From contig CAWIJL010000009.1 of the NCBI GenBank assembly GCA_963836405.1, positions 124,001 to 188,000 of the forward strand: a DNA stretch of 64,000 nucleotides. The letters run 5' to 3'. Under the pieces are notes generated by a model that searched no databases, had not been told where the DNA came from, and saw only the letters and a list, made by a program, of their open reading frames with translations. Both the position numbers and the translations under genes were made by a program. The DNA is from CAWIJJ01 sp963836405. Lineage in GTDB: Bacteria > Acidobacteriota > Terriglobia > Bryobacterales > Bryobacteraceae. Within the stretch, counting starts at the first letter, position 1, and every line of letters starts with the position of its first letter. Below are positions 26,015 through 35,871 of this stretch, one piece after another.

Positions 26015-27946
26015 ATGGCCGAATTCGAAACTGTAGTTGTTGAAACCGATCTGCTGATTCTCGGCGGCGGTATGGCCGCGTGCGGAGCCGCCGTGGAAGC
26101 CGCCCACTGGGCGATGCAGAACGGCCTCAAAGTTGCGCTCGTGGACAAGGCGGCGATGGACCGCTCCGGCGCGGTGGCCATGGGGCTGTCCGCAATCAAC
26201 CAGTACGTGGGGTTGAAGGACGGCGCCAACACCATCAAGGATTACGTGGACTACGTGCGCAACGACCTGATGGGCGTGACGCGCGAAGACCTGGTGGCGA
26301 ACATTGCCCGGCACGTGGATTCGACGGTCCACCTGTTTGAGAAGTGGGGGCTGCCGATCTGGAAAGACGAGAAAGGCGCCTTTGTGCACGAAGGCCGCTG
26401 GCAGCTCATGATCAACGGCGAATCGTACAAGGTGATTGTGGCCGAAGCGGCCAAGAACGCGCTGTTGCAGACCGGTGTGGGCCAGATTTTCGAGCGCGTG
26501 TTCATCGTGGGTCCGCTGATGGACGGCGAACGCTGCGCCGGCGCGGTGGGCTTCTCGGTGCGCGAGAACAAGTTCTACATCTTCAAATCGAAAGCGACCC
26601 TGGTAGCCATGGGCGGCGCGGTGCACGTGTTCAAGCCGCGAAGCTCCGGCGAAGGCATGGGGCGCGCCTGGTATCCGCCATGGAATTCGGGCTCTTCGGC
26701 TTACTTCACGCTGAAGGCCGGCGCGGAAATGACCTGTCAGGAAGTGCGCTTCATCCCGGTCCGCTTCAAGGACGCGTACGGTCCGGTGGGCGCGTGGTTC
26801 CTGCTGTTCAAGTCGCGCGCGACCAACGCCGCGGGTGGAAACTACATGATCGAGCGCAAGGGCGAGCTGGACAAGTGGGGCCCCTACGGCCGCGTCAAAC
26901 CGGTCCCGGCGAACCTGCGCAACTACCTCGGCATGCTGGACGTGATGGACGGCAAGGGCCCGATCTCGATGCGCACGGAAGAAGCGATCCAGCAGATCGC
27001 CGAAACCTACAAAGGCGACGAGAAGGCCTACAAGAAGAAGATGAAGGAGCTCGAGTCCGAGGCTTGGGAAGACTTCCTCGACATGACGATCTCCCAGGCT
27101 CTGCTCTGGGCCGCCACCAATGTGCAGCCCGAAGAGAAGAGTTCGGAAATCGCCGCGGCCGAGCCGTACTTCATCGGCTCTCACTCCGGCGCTTCGGGCG
27201 CGTGGGTCAGCGGTCCGGAGGACTTGCAGACCGACGAAACCAAGGGGCAGTACTTCTGGGGCTACGCCCACATGTCCACCGTGAAGGGGCTGTTCTGCGC
27301 GGGCGACGCTTCGGGCGCCTCCAGCCACAAGTTCTCTTCCGGTTCGCACGCCGAAGGCCGCATCGCCGCCAAAGCCGCGATCAAGTTCATCGTGGAAAAC
27401 AACCAGGCGCCGGCCCTCGATGACGCCGCGATCGAAGCCATCAAGTCCGAAATCCTGCGCCCGCTGGGCACCTTCGAGCAGTTCGAGAAGGCGACCACGG
27501 ATCCGGAAGTCAACCCGAATTACATCAAGCCGCGCATGTTCATGTTCCGTTTGCAGAAGATCATGGACGAATACGCCGGCGGCATCACCGCTCAGTTCAC
27601 CACCAACGAGGCCCTCCTCAAGAAGGCGCTGGACCTGCTTGCTTATCTCAAGGAGGACGCGGAGAAACTCGCCGCCGCCAATCTTCACGAGCTGATGCGG
27701 TGCTGGGAGAACACGCATCGCATGTGGCAGGCCGAAGCGCATGTCCGGACGCTGCTGTTCCGCCAGGAAACGCGCTGGCCCGGATATTACTTCCGCGCCG
27801 ACAAGCCGCAGCTCGACGAGGAGAATTGGCACGTTTTTGCGAATTGCCGGTTCGATCCCAAGACCAACACTTGGGAAACCATGGCCCGGCCGATTCTGCA
27901 TGTCTTCAGTTCGCAGCCTAAAGGTACCGCCGTAGTGGGTGCCTGA
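26015..27946 (+). CDS. aprA: Adenylylsulfate reductase alpha subunit
   Basis: 643 residues, normal for AprA, the FAD subunit that interconverts APS with sulfite plus AMP. GGAGAAGG lies before the ATG. Seen: the FAD-binding LLILGGGMAACGAAVEAAHW, the substrate-region segments PIWKDEKGAFVHEGRWQLM and PVRFKDAYGPVGAW, and the late FAD contact CAGDASGASSHKFSSGSHAE. No frameshift. The gene pair aprBA is followed by a Zn-ribbon and a YkgJ gene before qmoA. Whether AprA acts in the reducing or oxidising direction is not readable by eye. Confidence 0.97.
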   Translation: MAEFETVVVETDLLILGGGMAACGAAVEAAHWAMQNGLKVALVDKAAMDRSGAVAMGLSAINQYVGLKDGANTIKDYVDYVRNDLMGVTREDLVANIARHVDSTVHLFEKWGLPIWKDEKGAFVHEGRWQLMINGESYKVIVAEAAKNALLQTGVGQIFERVFIVGPLMDGERCAGAVGFSVRENKFYIFKSKATLVAMGGAVHVFKPRSSGEGMGRAWYPPWNSGSSAYFTLKAGAEMTCQEVRFIPVRFKDAYGPVGAWFLLFKSRATNAAGGNYMIERKGELDKWGPYGRVKPVPANLRNYLGMLDVMDGKGPISMRTEEAIQQIAETYKGDEKAYKKKMKELESEAWEDFLDMTISQALLWAATNVQPEEKSSEIAAAEPYFIGSHSGASGAWVSGPEDLQTDETKGQYFWGYAHMSTVKGLFCAGDASGASSHKFSSGSHAEGRIAAKAAIKFIVENNQAPALDDAAIEAIKSEILRPLGTFEQFEKATTDPEVNPNYIKPRMFMFRLQKIMDEYAGGITAQFTTNEALLKKALDLLAYLKEDAEKLAAANLHELMRCWENTHRMWQAEAHVRTLLFRQETRWPGYYFRADKPQLDEENWHVFANCRFDPKTNTWETMARPILHVFSSQPKGTAVVGA

Positions 27947-28000
27947 GACTGCCGAGCAGGGGCGGGAGGCACCGGAAACCTCCCGTCCCAAAGGTTTCCC

Positions 28001-28294
28001 ATGGCCACCACAGATCCTCGATGTCCTCATTGCGGCAGCCCAATGCCGCGTTGGGCTATCCCCCAGGGCTCCAGTTGGGGGAGCGAGTTCCAGCATGTCT
28101 GTTTTGACGACCAGTGCCCGTATTACGTGCGCGGCTGGGAGTGGATGCGGACACATTACAACGTAGCGGCGTCCTACCGCTACCGCCTGGATCCTGCGAC
28201 GGGCGAGTGCGGCCCCTTGCCGGTTTGGTCCCCGTACGCTCTCAGAAACGCCATTGTCCCCAACGCCCAGGAGGGCTCCACCCATGTCGAGTGA
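28001..28294 (+). CDS. Small zinc-ribbon protein between aprA and qmoA
   Basis: 97 residues. Two CxxC-type knuckles (CPHCG near residue 8 and CFDDQCPYY near residue 34) suggest a zinc ribbon. The rest is aromatic-rich (GWEWMRTHYNVAASYRYRLDP). Its end overlaps the YkgJ-like gene by 11 bp, so the two are coupled. Location between aprA and qmoA suggests a helper in assembly or control of the Apr-Qmo module; there is no direct evidence. Confidence 0.7.
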   Translation: MATTDPRCPHCGSPMPRWAIPQGSSWGSEFQHVCFDDQCPYYVRGWEWMRTHYNVAASYRYRLDPATGECGPLPVWSPYALRNAIVPNAQEGSTHVE

Positions 28295-29081
28295 TCCCGT
28301 CACCCCCGAAAGCATCCTCAAGGAAAGCCCCCGTCTCGGGCTCGACGACCGCTTCACGTTTGCGTGCAGCCCGCAGTTGAGCTGCTTTGGCCACTGCTGC
28401 CACGACGTCACTATCGTGCTCACCCCGTATGACGTGCTGCGCATGAAGCGCTCGCTCGGCATGGACTCTTCCGAATTTCTGGAGCAGTACACGCTCCGAA
28501 TGCAGAGCGTGGAGCAGCGGTTTCCCCTCGTGATTCTGCGGATGGAAGAGGGAACCAAGCGCTGCCAGTTTCTCAACGAGCAGGGCTGCTCGATTTACAA
28601 GAACCGGCCGTGGGCCTGCCGCATGTACCCGCTGGGCCTGGCCGAACCGAAGACTTCCACGCCGAACGACACCCCGTTTCACTTCCTGGTGCGCGAGGAC
28701 ATCTGCCAGGGACACACGGAGGGCGTGTCGATCTCGGTCCGCGAATGGATCGAGTGCCAGGGAATCGAAGAATTCGAAATGATGTCCACCGGATTTAAGG
28801 AACTCACGCTTCACGACTACTGGAACAGCAACCGCCCGCTGACGCCGCAACAGTCGGACATGTTTTACATGGCCTGCTACGACCTGGACCGTTACCGCCG
28901 CTTCGTGTTCGAAACCCGTTTCCTGCAACTGTTCGACGTGGACGAAGCGCGTGTCGAGGCGCTCCGCACCGACGACCAGGAGTTGATGGATTTCGGCATG
29001 CAGTGGCTGCGCTATTCGATTTTCGGGGAACGCTCGATGAAACTTCGGCCCGGGGCCTCCGCACGAGGGAAAGAAGAATGA
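28284..29081 (+). CDS. YkgJ-family cysteine-cluster protein
   Basis: 265 residues from the ATG at 28284, with CAGGAGGG upstream. The family motif is seen early, with cysteines in FACSPQLSCFGHCCHDV, then CQFLNEQGCSIYKNRPWACR; YkgJ-type proteins use such cysteines to bind zinc or Fe-S clusters. The C-terminal 100 residues are specific to this version. It overlaps qmoA by ATGA, so apr, Zn-ribbon, YkgJ and qmo form one translational chain. Function of the family is poorly defined; a role in cluster maturation for Apr or Qmo is inferred from position. Confidence 0.8.
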   Translation: MSSDPVTPESILKESPRLGLDDRFTFACSPQLSCFGHCCHDVTIVLTPYDVLRMKRSLGMDSSEFLEQYTLRMQSVEQRFPLVILRMEEGTKRCQFLNEQGCSIYKNRPWACRMYPLGLAEPKTSTPNDTPFHFLVREDICQGHTEGVSISVREWIECQGIEEFEMMSTGFKELTLHDYWNSNRPLTPQQSDMFYMACYDLDRYRRFVFETRFLQLFDVDEARVEALRTDDQELMDFGMQWLRYSIFGERSMKLRPGASARGKEE

Positions 29082-30346
29082 GCGGCAATACTTCCAAGCC
29101 GGTGCTGGTGATCGGCGGCGGCATCGCCGGCCTGACGGCGGCGGTGGAACTCGCGGACGCGGGCTGCCAGGTGATTCTGGTGGAAAAGTCGGCCAGCCTG
29201 GGCGGGCGCGTCGCGCGCATGCACCAGTATTTTCCCAAGCTGTGCCCGCCGGCCTGCGGACTGGAGATGCACTACCGGCGGCTGCGCGACAACCCGGATA
29301 TCACGGTGCTGACGCTGGCCGATGTGGCGCGGGTATCAGGCAAAGCAGGCGATTTCGAGGTGCAGGTGGAAATCCGGCCGCGTTTTGTGGCGGAGTCCTG
29401 CACGTTGTGCGGCGACTGCGCGCGCGCCTGCCCGGTGGAACGCAAAGACGATTTCAATTACGGCCTGGCCGCAACGCGCGCCGCCTATCTGCCGCACGGC
29501 ATGGCGTATCCGGCCCTGTACGCGATCGACCGGGCTGTGTGCCCGAGCGGCTGCAAGACCTGCGCGGAGGCCTGCCAGTACGGTGCGATCCGCCTGGACC
29601 AGCGGCCCGAGATCAAAACGTTCAACGTCTCGGCGATCGTAGCAGCCACCGGTTGGAAGCCTTATGACGCGGCGAAGCTCGATCACTTAGGTTTCGGCAC
29701 GTGCCGGAACGTGGTCACCAACGTGATGCTGGAGAGGATGGCGGCGGTGGATGGACCCACCGCCGGACGCATCCTCCGGCCGTTCGATGGCAAGGAGCCG
29801 CGCACGGTTGCGTTCGTGCAATGCGCCGGATCGCGCGACGAAAATCACCTTCCGTATTGCTCGGCAGTCTGCTGCGCGGCCTCGATCAAGCATGCCGCTT
29901 ACATTCGGGCGCTTTATCCGGAGACGGCGATCACCATCTTCTATATAGATATCCGCACGCCGGGGCGCCTGGAGGAGTTCTCCGCCCAGGTGCAGCGCGA
30001 CGCGGGCATCCACCTGGTGAAGGGCAAGGTGGCGCGGGTGGAGGAGAACCCGGCTACCGGAGACCTGCTGGTGACGGCGGAAGATGCGCTGGCGGGGCGG
30101 AAGAGCACACAGCATTTCGAACTGGTGGTGCTGGCCACGGGCATCGTCCCGCAGACGAATGACCTGCTGGTGGCGATCGGCCGCGACGAATTCGGATTCC
30201 TGAACGCGCCCGGAAAGGACCAGGGCCTCTACGCGGCGGGCTGCGTTAAGCGGCCGGCGGAGGTTTCCTCAACCGTGCAGGACGCCACCGGCACCGCAAT
30301 CAAAGCGCTCCAGTGCGCAAAGGAGAGCGTCTGCCATGCCGGCTAA
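29078..30346 (+). CDS. qmoA: Quinone-interacting oxidoreductase subunit QmoA
   Basis: 422 residues from the ATG overlapping the YkgJ stop; a frame open to 29003 is antisense-free but lies inside YkgJ. HdrA-like flavoprotein: FAD loop VIGGGIAGLTAAVELADAG, YFPKLCPPACG, a ferredoxin-like CTLCGDCARACPVE, and FVQCAGSRDENHLPYCS. QmoABC links AprBA to menaquinone. QmoA and QmoB are cytoplasmic, QmoC is in the membrane. Overlaps qmoB by 11 bp. Family length is about 410-420, in agreement. Confidence 0.95.
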   Translation: MSGNTSKPVLVIGGGIAGLTAAVELADAGCQVILVEKSASLGGRVARMHQYFPKLCPPACGLEMHYRRLRDNPDITVLTLADVARVSGKAGDFEVQVEIRPRFVAESCTLCGDCARACPVERKDDFNYGLAATRAAYLPHGMAYPALYAIDRAVCPSGCKTCAEACQYGAIRLDQRPEIKTFNVSAIVAATGWKPYDAAKLDHLGFGTCRNVVTNVMLERMAAVDGPTAGRILRPFDGKEPRTVAFVQCAGSRDENHLPYCSAVCCAASIKHAAYIRALYPETAITIFYIDIRTPGRLEEFSAQVQRDAGIHLVKGKVARVEENPATGDLLVTAEDALAGRKSTQHFELVVLATGIVPQTNDLLVAIGRDEFGFLNAPGKDQGLYAAGCVKRPAEVSSTVQDATGTAIKALQCAKESVCHAG

Positions 30347-32474
30347 ACTAGGCGTTTACGTCTGCACCGGATGCACGATCGGTGAATCGATCGACATCGC
30401 GAAACTGGCAAAGGTGGCGGGCGGCGAATGCCACGCCGCGGTTTGCCGGACTCACGCGGTGTTGTGCGGCAGCGAAGGCGGCGCCCAGATTCGCGAGGAC
30501 GTGGCGGCGGGCGCGGTGGACACGGTGGTGGTGGCGGCCTGCTCGCCGCGCTTCAAGGCGGAGGCGTTCACCCTCGGGCAAGCCGCGGTGGTGGAGCGCG
30601 TCAACCTGCGCGAACACGTCGCCTGGTGCCACGTGCCGAAGGACGAAGACACGCAGATGCTGGCCGAGGACTACCTGCGGATCGGCGTCGCGCGTGCTCT
30701 GAAGATGGAACCGGCGAAACCGCTGGCGGAGGAGATTTCGAAGACCCTGCTGGTGGTGGGCGGCGGAGTGACCGGGTTAAACGCGGCGCTCGAGGCCGCG
30801 GGCGCGGGATACGATGTGCTGCTGGTCGAAAAGGAGAAATCCCTCGGCGGTCATGCGGCAAGCGTGCGGAGGCACTTTCCGGCCGTGCCGCCCTACACGG
30901 AGCTGGCGCAGGACGGGATCCAGGCCAACATCGAAGCGGTACTCTACAATCCGCGAATTCGCGTCTTCTGTTCCGCCCGCGTGGAGAGAATCGAAGGCCA
31001 GCCGGGCATGTTCGACGTCACCATCGGCGTGGAATCGCAGCAGCACGTCATTCGCGCGGGGGCGATCGTTGTGGCCACCGGATGGACGCCGTACGATGCG
31101 TCGCGGCTGGTGCATCTGGGCTACGGGATCAGCCCGAACGTGATGACCAGCGTGGAATTCGAGCAGATGGCCGCGGCGGGGAAGATCGCCCGCCGTTCCG
31201 ACGGAATGCCGGCGCGGCGCGTGCTGTTCATTCAGTGCGCCGGGTCGCGCGACGCGGAGCATCTTCCGTACTGCTCGTCCACTTGCTGCATGACGACGCT
31301 GGCGCAGACCACGTACATCCACGAGCAGGATCCGGAAGCGGAAGTCTACGTGGTGTACAAGGATATCCGCACGCCGGGACAGTACGAGCGCTTTTACCGC
31401 GCGGCCCAGGATCAGCCGCTGAATTTCTTCACCAAGGGCGAAGTGGCTTCGGTAAAGCCGGGCGCGGACGGGCAACTCTCGGTGGCGGTGGACCACACGC
31501 TGCTGGGCGAATCGATCGTCCTCAACGTGGACCTGGTGGTGCTGGCGACCGGCATGGTCCCCAACGGCACGGACCAGGTTCTGAACCTGACATACCGGCA
31601 GGGTCCGGAACTGCCCGTGCTGCGCGACGGCTTCGTGGATTCGCATTTCGTGTGCTTTCCTTACGAGACGCGGCGCACCGGAATCTATGCCGCGGGCGCG
31701 GCGCGCGCCGCCATGGACGAGGTACAGGCGCGAACCGATGCCGGTGGCGCGGCGCTCAAGGCCATTCAATGCGTGGAGATGGCGGCGCGCGGCTGCGCCG
31801 TTCATCCGCGCGGCGGCGACCTGTCGTACCCTTCGTTTTTCCTGCAGCGCTGCACACAGTGCAAGCGGTGCACCGAGGAATGCCCGTTCGGCGCGCTGGA
31901 CGAAGACGTGAAGGGCACGCCTAAACCGAACCTCTACCGCTGCCGCCGCTGCGGAGTCTGCATGGGCGCGTGCCCGGAGCGAATCGTTTCCTTCCACAAC
32001 TACTCGGTGGACATGATCGCCTCCATGATCAAGGCGATCGACGTACCGGACGAGACGGAAGAGAAACCGCGAGTGCTCGCGCTTGTATGCGAGAACGACG
32101 CGTATCCGGCGATGGACCTGGCCGGGCTGAACCGGCGGCAGTACGATCCGAACGTGCGGGTGATCCCGCTGCGCTGCCTGGGGTCGCTCAATATCGTGTG
32201 GGTGGCCGAAGCCCTTTCCCGCGGTATCGACGGCGTGATCATGGTGGGCTGCAAATACGGCGACGATTACCAGTGCCACTTCACGAAAGGCAGCGAGTTG
32301 GCGCAAAAGCGTCTTGAGAACGTCAAGGAGACGCTGCAACGGCTTCAGCTCGAACCGGAGCGGCTGCAACTGACGCAGCTTGCCATCAACGAATGGGACA
32401 AGCTGCCGGATGTCTTCGACAGCTTCGTGAACCGGATCCGCGAACTTGGCCCGAATCCGTACAAGGGATTTTGA
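30336..32474 (+). CDS. qmoB: Quinone-interacting oxidoreductase subunit QmoB
   Basis: 712 residues. The order is an N-terminal HdrA-like extension (CTGCTIGESIDIAKLA), an FAD domain (LLVVGGGVTGLNAALEAAGA, FIQCAGSRDAEHLPYCSS), two [4Fe-4S] ferredoxin motifs (CTQCKRCTEECPFGALDE, CRRCGVCMGACPERIVSF), and an MvhD-like C-terminal domain (LALVCENDAYPAMDLAG, VGCKYGDDYQCHF). This matches QmoB. It is intact, with no frameshift, and followed by qmoC after 3 bp. Confidence 0.95.
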   Translation: MPAKLGVYVCTGCTIGESIDIAKLAKVAGGECHAAVCRTHAVLCGSEGGAQIREDVAAGAVDTVVVAACSPRFKAEAFTLGQAAVVERVNLREHVAWCHVPKDEDTQMLAEDYLRIGVARALKMEPAKPLAEEISKTLLVVGGGVTGLNAALEAAGAGYDVLLVEKEKSLGGHAASVRRHFPAVPPYTELAQDGIQANIEAVLYNPRIRVFCSARVERIEGQPGMFDVTIGVESQQHVIRAGAIVVATGWTPYDASRLVHLGYGISPNVMTSVEFEQMAAAGKIARRSDGMPARRVLFIQCAGSRDAEHLPYCSSTCCMTTLAQTTYIHEQDPEAEVYVVYKDIRTPGQYERFYRAAQDQPLNFFTKGEVASVKPGADGQLSVAVDHTLLGESIVLNVDLVVLATGMVPNGTDQVLNLTYRQGPELPVLRDGFVDSHFVCFPYETRRTGIYAAGAARAAMDEVQARTDAGGAALKAIQCVEMAARGCAVHPRGGDLSYPSFFLQRCTQCKRCTEECPFGALDEDVKGTPKPNLYRCRRCGVCMGACPERIVSFHNYSVDMIASMIKAIDVPDETEEKPRVLALVCENDAYPAMDLAGLNRRQYDPNVRVIPLRCLGSLNIVWVAEALSRGIDGVIMVGCKYGDDYQCHFTKGSELAQKRLENVKETLQRLQLEPERLQLTQLAINEWDKLPDVFDSFVNRIRELGPNPYKGF

Positions 32475-32477
32475 AAA

Positions 32478-33561
32478 ATGGGAGAAGCCATCGTAGTCCA
32501 GCCCGATCGAGCGTTTCTGCGACGCGTCCTGGCCTCCGGCGGCCAGGACCTGAAGAAGTGTTATCAGTGTGCCACCTGCTCGGTAGCCTGTGACCTGGCG
32601 GGCGACGACTCGCCGTTTCCGCGGAAGCAGATGCTGGAGGCGCAGTGGGGCCTGAGCGACCGTCTGGCAGCGGATCCGGCGGTGTGGCTTTGCTACAACT
32701 GCGGCAAGTGTACGGAGCGGTGCCCGCGGGGTGCGCGGCCCGGCGACGTGTTGGGCGCGGTCCGCGGCGAGACTATCCGGCGGTTCGCATTTCCCGGTTT
32801 TCTCGGTGCGATGGTGGCGGAGCCGAAAGCGTTGGCGCTCCTGCTTCTCCTGCCCGTGCTGATCTTCGCGGCCGTGGTGCTGTGGGCGCCAAAGCCCGCG
32901 GCGGGCGCGGAGTTTGAGTTCGGCAGCGTGTTCCCGGCGGCCGTATTGGAGCCGCTGTTCTTCGCCGTTTCGGGATTCGCGCTGATCGCGTTCGCGTTGG
33001 GTGTGGCGCGCTTTGCCCGCGGCCTGGCTCGCGAGTCGCTGGCCGGCGGGGTTCCAAATGCGCTTCGGGATATTGTCCTGCACGACCGGTTCGCCAAGTG
33101 CGATGAACCCGCGATGCGCCGGGCGCACCTGCTGACCTTTTGGGGTTTCGCCGGACTGGCGGCAGTGGGCACCGATTACGGGGATCGGGACGATGGCGGG
33201 GCTGATGCGGACGCCGCTGGCGCTGTGGAGCCCGCTCAAGATCTTCGCCAACGTAAGCGCCGCCCTGGCGCTGGCGGGCGTGGTCCTGCTGCTGGTGAGG
33301 CGTGCCGGAAATCGCGAGCGGCGCCTGGCCAGCACGTATTTCGACTGGTTCTTTCTGACCGCCCTGGGCGGCGTCGTCATCACGGGAATCGCGGCGGAAC
33401 TTCTGCGCCTGGCCGAAACCGGGGCGATGTACGCGGTGTACTTCGTCCACCTGGTGCTGGTCTTTTCGCTGCTGCTCTACGCACCCTATTCGAAGTTTGC
33501 ACACCTGGCCTACCGCACGGTGGCGCTGGCAAGCATAAAGAAATCCAACAGACGTTCATAG
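32478..33561 (+). CDS. qmoC: Quinone-interacting oxidoreductase subunit QmoC (one frameshift)
   Basis: About 360 residues over two frames. The first part is HdrC-like with two clusters (CYQCATCSVACDLAG, CYNCGKCTERCPRGARPGDV), then a HdrE-like membrane part begins (LLLLLPVLIFAAVVLW, FFAVSGFALIAFALG). Near 33170-33180 the frame must move by one base (one extra base or two missing) to continue with LMRTPLALWSPLKIF, VVLLLVRRAG and VYFVHLVLVFSLLLYAPYSK, ending at TAG 33559-33561. QmoC anchors the complex and reacts with menaquinol. Function is likely intact if the indel is an error in the consensus. Confidence 0.88.
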
Positions 33562-33569
33562 GAGAAAAC

Positions 33570-34773
33570 ATGTCGGAAAACGGAAAGCCGAACACGAAGT
33601 TGCTGGACGAGCTGGAAAAGGGTCCCTGGCCAAGCTTCGTGACGGAGATCAAGAAGACCAGCGACGTCAGCCCGATGTGCGACGACCTGCTGGGGCAACT
33701 GGAACTCTCCTACGAGGAGAAGAAAGGTCACTGGAAACACGGCGGCATCGTGGGCGTGCTCGGCTATGGGGGCGGAGTCATCGGCCGCTACAGCGACGTC
33801 CCCGAGCAGTTCCCGGAAGTGGCCCATTTCCACACCATGCGCATCAACCAGCCGTCGGGCTGGTTTTACACGAGCGACTCGCTGCGCACCCTCTGCGACA
33901 TCTGGGAGAGGCACGGTTCCGGGCTGACCAACATGCACGGTTCCACCGGGGACATCATCTTCCTCGGCACCAAGACCAGTGAACTGGAACCGGCATTCGC
34001 CGAACTCACCGCCGCGGGTTTTGACCTGGGCGGCTCCGGATCGTGCATGCGGACGCCTTCGGCGTGCGTGGGTCCGGCGCGCTGCGAATGGGCCTGTTAC
34101 GACACGCTGAAGCTGTGCAACGACCTGACGCAGGCGTATCAGGACGAACTGCACCGGCCTCCATTTCCCTACAAGTTCAAGATCAAGTGCGCCGGCTGCC
34201 CCAACGACTGCGTGGCGGCGGCGGCGCGCGCGGACCTCTCGGTAATCGGTATCTGGAAGGACGAGATCCAGCAGGATGACGCGGCCGTGTCCGAGTACGC
34301 CGCGGCGGGATTGGATATCCAGAAGGACGTCTGTGACCGCTGTCCGACGCGCATGCATGAGCTGGGACGGCAAGAAACTCAAAATCGAAAACAAAGAATG
34401 CGTGCGCTGCATGCACTGCATCAACGTCATGCCCAAAGCGCTGCGGCCGGGCAAAGAGCGCGGCGCGGCGTTATTGATCGGCGCCAAGGCCCCCATCGTG
34501 AACGGGGCGCTGCTGTCGAGCGTGCTGGTTCCCTTCGTTCCCGAAGCGGAACTGCTGGAGACGATGCAGGAGCTGATCAAGCGCGTGTGGGAGTTCTGGG
34601 ACGAGTACGGCAAGAACCGCGAGCGTGTGGGCGAACTGGTGCAGCGCGTCGGGATGGCCAATTTCCTGGATGCGATCGGCCTGGAGCCGGCGCCGGAAAT
34701 GGTGTCGGCACCGCGCGACAACCCGTATATCTTCTTCCAAAACAAACCAAGCACCGAGGAGGTGAGCAAATGA
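33570..34773 (+). CDS. dsrA: Dissimilatory sulfite reductase alpha subunit (one frameshift)
   Basis: About 400 residues in the repaired frame. GGAGAAAAC precedes the ATG. Siroheme-[4Fe-4S] ligating region: SACVGPARCEWACYD and CAGCPNDCVAAAARADL. A ferredoxin insert follows (CPTR, then CMSWDGKKLKIENKEC and RCMHCINVMPKAL), and the usual C-terminal NPYIFF end. One surplus base, the A at about 34353 between CGC and TGC, breaks the frame inside the ferredoxin domain. DsrAB interconverts sulfite and the sulfur bound to DsrC. Without correction the chain would end in unrelated residues, so the shift is either an error or a disabling mutation. Confidence 0.94.
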
Positions 34774-35853
34774 CAACCCCGACAGCGAAACGCATCACCG
34801 ATATTGGACCGCCGAATTACGAAAAGTTCCTGCCGCCGGTCATCAAGAGGAATTACGGACAGTGGAAGTCCCACGAAACCCTTTCGCCCGGCGTTCTTTG
34901 CCACGTCGGCGAGTCCGGCGAAAAGCTGTATACGGTGCGTGCGGCCTCGCCGCGCCTGCTGAGCGTGCACACCATCCGGCTCTTCGCCGAGCTGGCGGAT
35001 AAGTATTGCGGCGGCTATCTCCGCTTCACCAGCCGCAACAACGTGGAGTTTCTGCTTTCCGAGTTCTGCCAATATCGAGCCGCTGAAGGAGGACCTCGCC
35101 AAGGCCGGGCTACCCGGTGGGCGGCACCAACAACAGCATCAGCAACATCGTGCACACGCAGGGCTGGGTGCATTGCCACTCGTCGGCCACCGACGCCTCG
35201 GGCCTGGTGAAGAGCATGATGGACGCGCTGTTCCCGTACTTCGTGGAAGAGAAGCTGCCGGCGAAGCTGCGGCTGGCGGTGGCCTGCTGCCTGAACATGT
35301 GCGGCGCCGTGCATTGCTCGGATATCGCCGTGCTCGGCGTTCACCGCAAACCGCCAAAGGTCCGGCACGACATCCTGCCGAAAGTGTGCGAGGTGCCCAC
35401 GCTGATCGCTTCGTGCCCGACGGGCGCCATCCGGCCGGCATCGGTGGGCGGCAAACCCTCGGTGGAAGTGATCGAGGAACAGTGCATGTACTGCGGCAAC
35501 TGCTACACGGTCTGCCCGGCCATGCCGATGAACGATCCGGAAAACGACGGCATTTCGATCTGGGTGGGCGGCAAGGTGAGCAACGCGCGCAGTACGCCCA
35601 AGTTCACCAAGCTGGCGATTCCGTTCCTGCCCAACAATCCGCCGCGCTGGCCGGAAGTGGTCAACGCGGTGGTGAACATCGTGGAAGTTTACGCGGCTCA
35701 CGCCGCCGCTACGAGCGGGTCGGCGAGTGGATCGAACGGATCGGCTGGCCCCGGTTCTTCGAGCTGACGGGAATCGAGTTCACCCGCTATCACATCGACG
35801 ATTTCAAGAACGCCGGACTGACCTTCGCGCGGTCCGCGCACATTCGCTTTTAA
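34770..35853 (+). CDS. dsrB: Dissimilatory sulfite reductase beta subunit (three frameshifts)
   Basis: About 360 residues after repair; the ATG overlaps the dsrA stop by ATGA. Repairs: a surplus T at 35064-35065 (restores LLSESANIEPLKEDLAKAG), a surplus G at 35107-35109 (GYPVGGTNNSISN), and a missing C near 35707 (HAARYERVGEW). Family signatures: RFTSRNNVEFLL, HTQGWVHCHSSA, the cluster/siroheme region CCLNMCGAVHCSDIAVLG, and the ferredoxin motif CMYCGNCYTVCPAMP. All three indels lie in short homopolymers. The C-terminus GLTFARSAHIRF is recovered at TAA 35851-35853. Confidence 0.93.
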
Positions 35854-35871
35854 ACGAAAAGGAGAATGCAG

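Noticed and set aside
25946..28576. 876-codon minus-strand frame opposite aprA
   Set aside because: Antisense of aprA, Zn-ribbon and YkgJ; composition dominated by Arg, His and Gly and no family resemblance.
30777..33383. 868-codon minus-strand frame opposite qmoB and qmoC
   Set aside because: Shadow of well-supported genes with no motif of its own.
32478..35210. A single 910-codon frame joining QmoC, DsrA and the start of DsrB
   Set aside because: The parts are in one frame only because single-base indels cancel out; each gene has its own ribosome site and start, and the text between real parts is nonsense.
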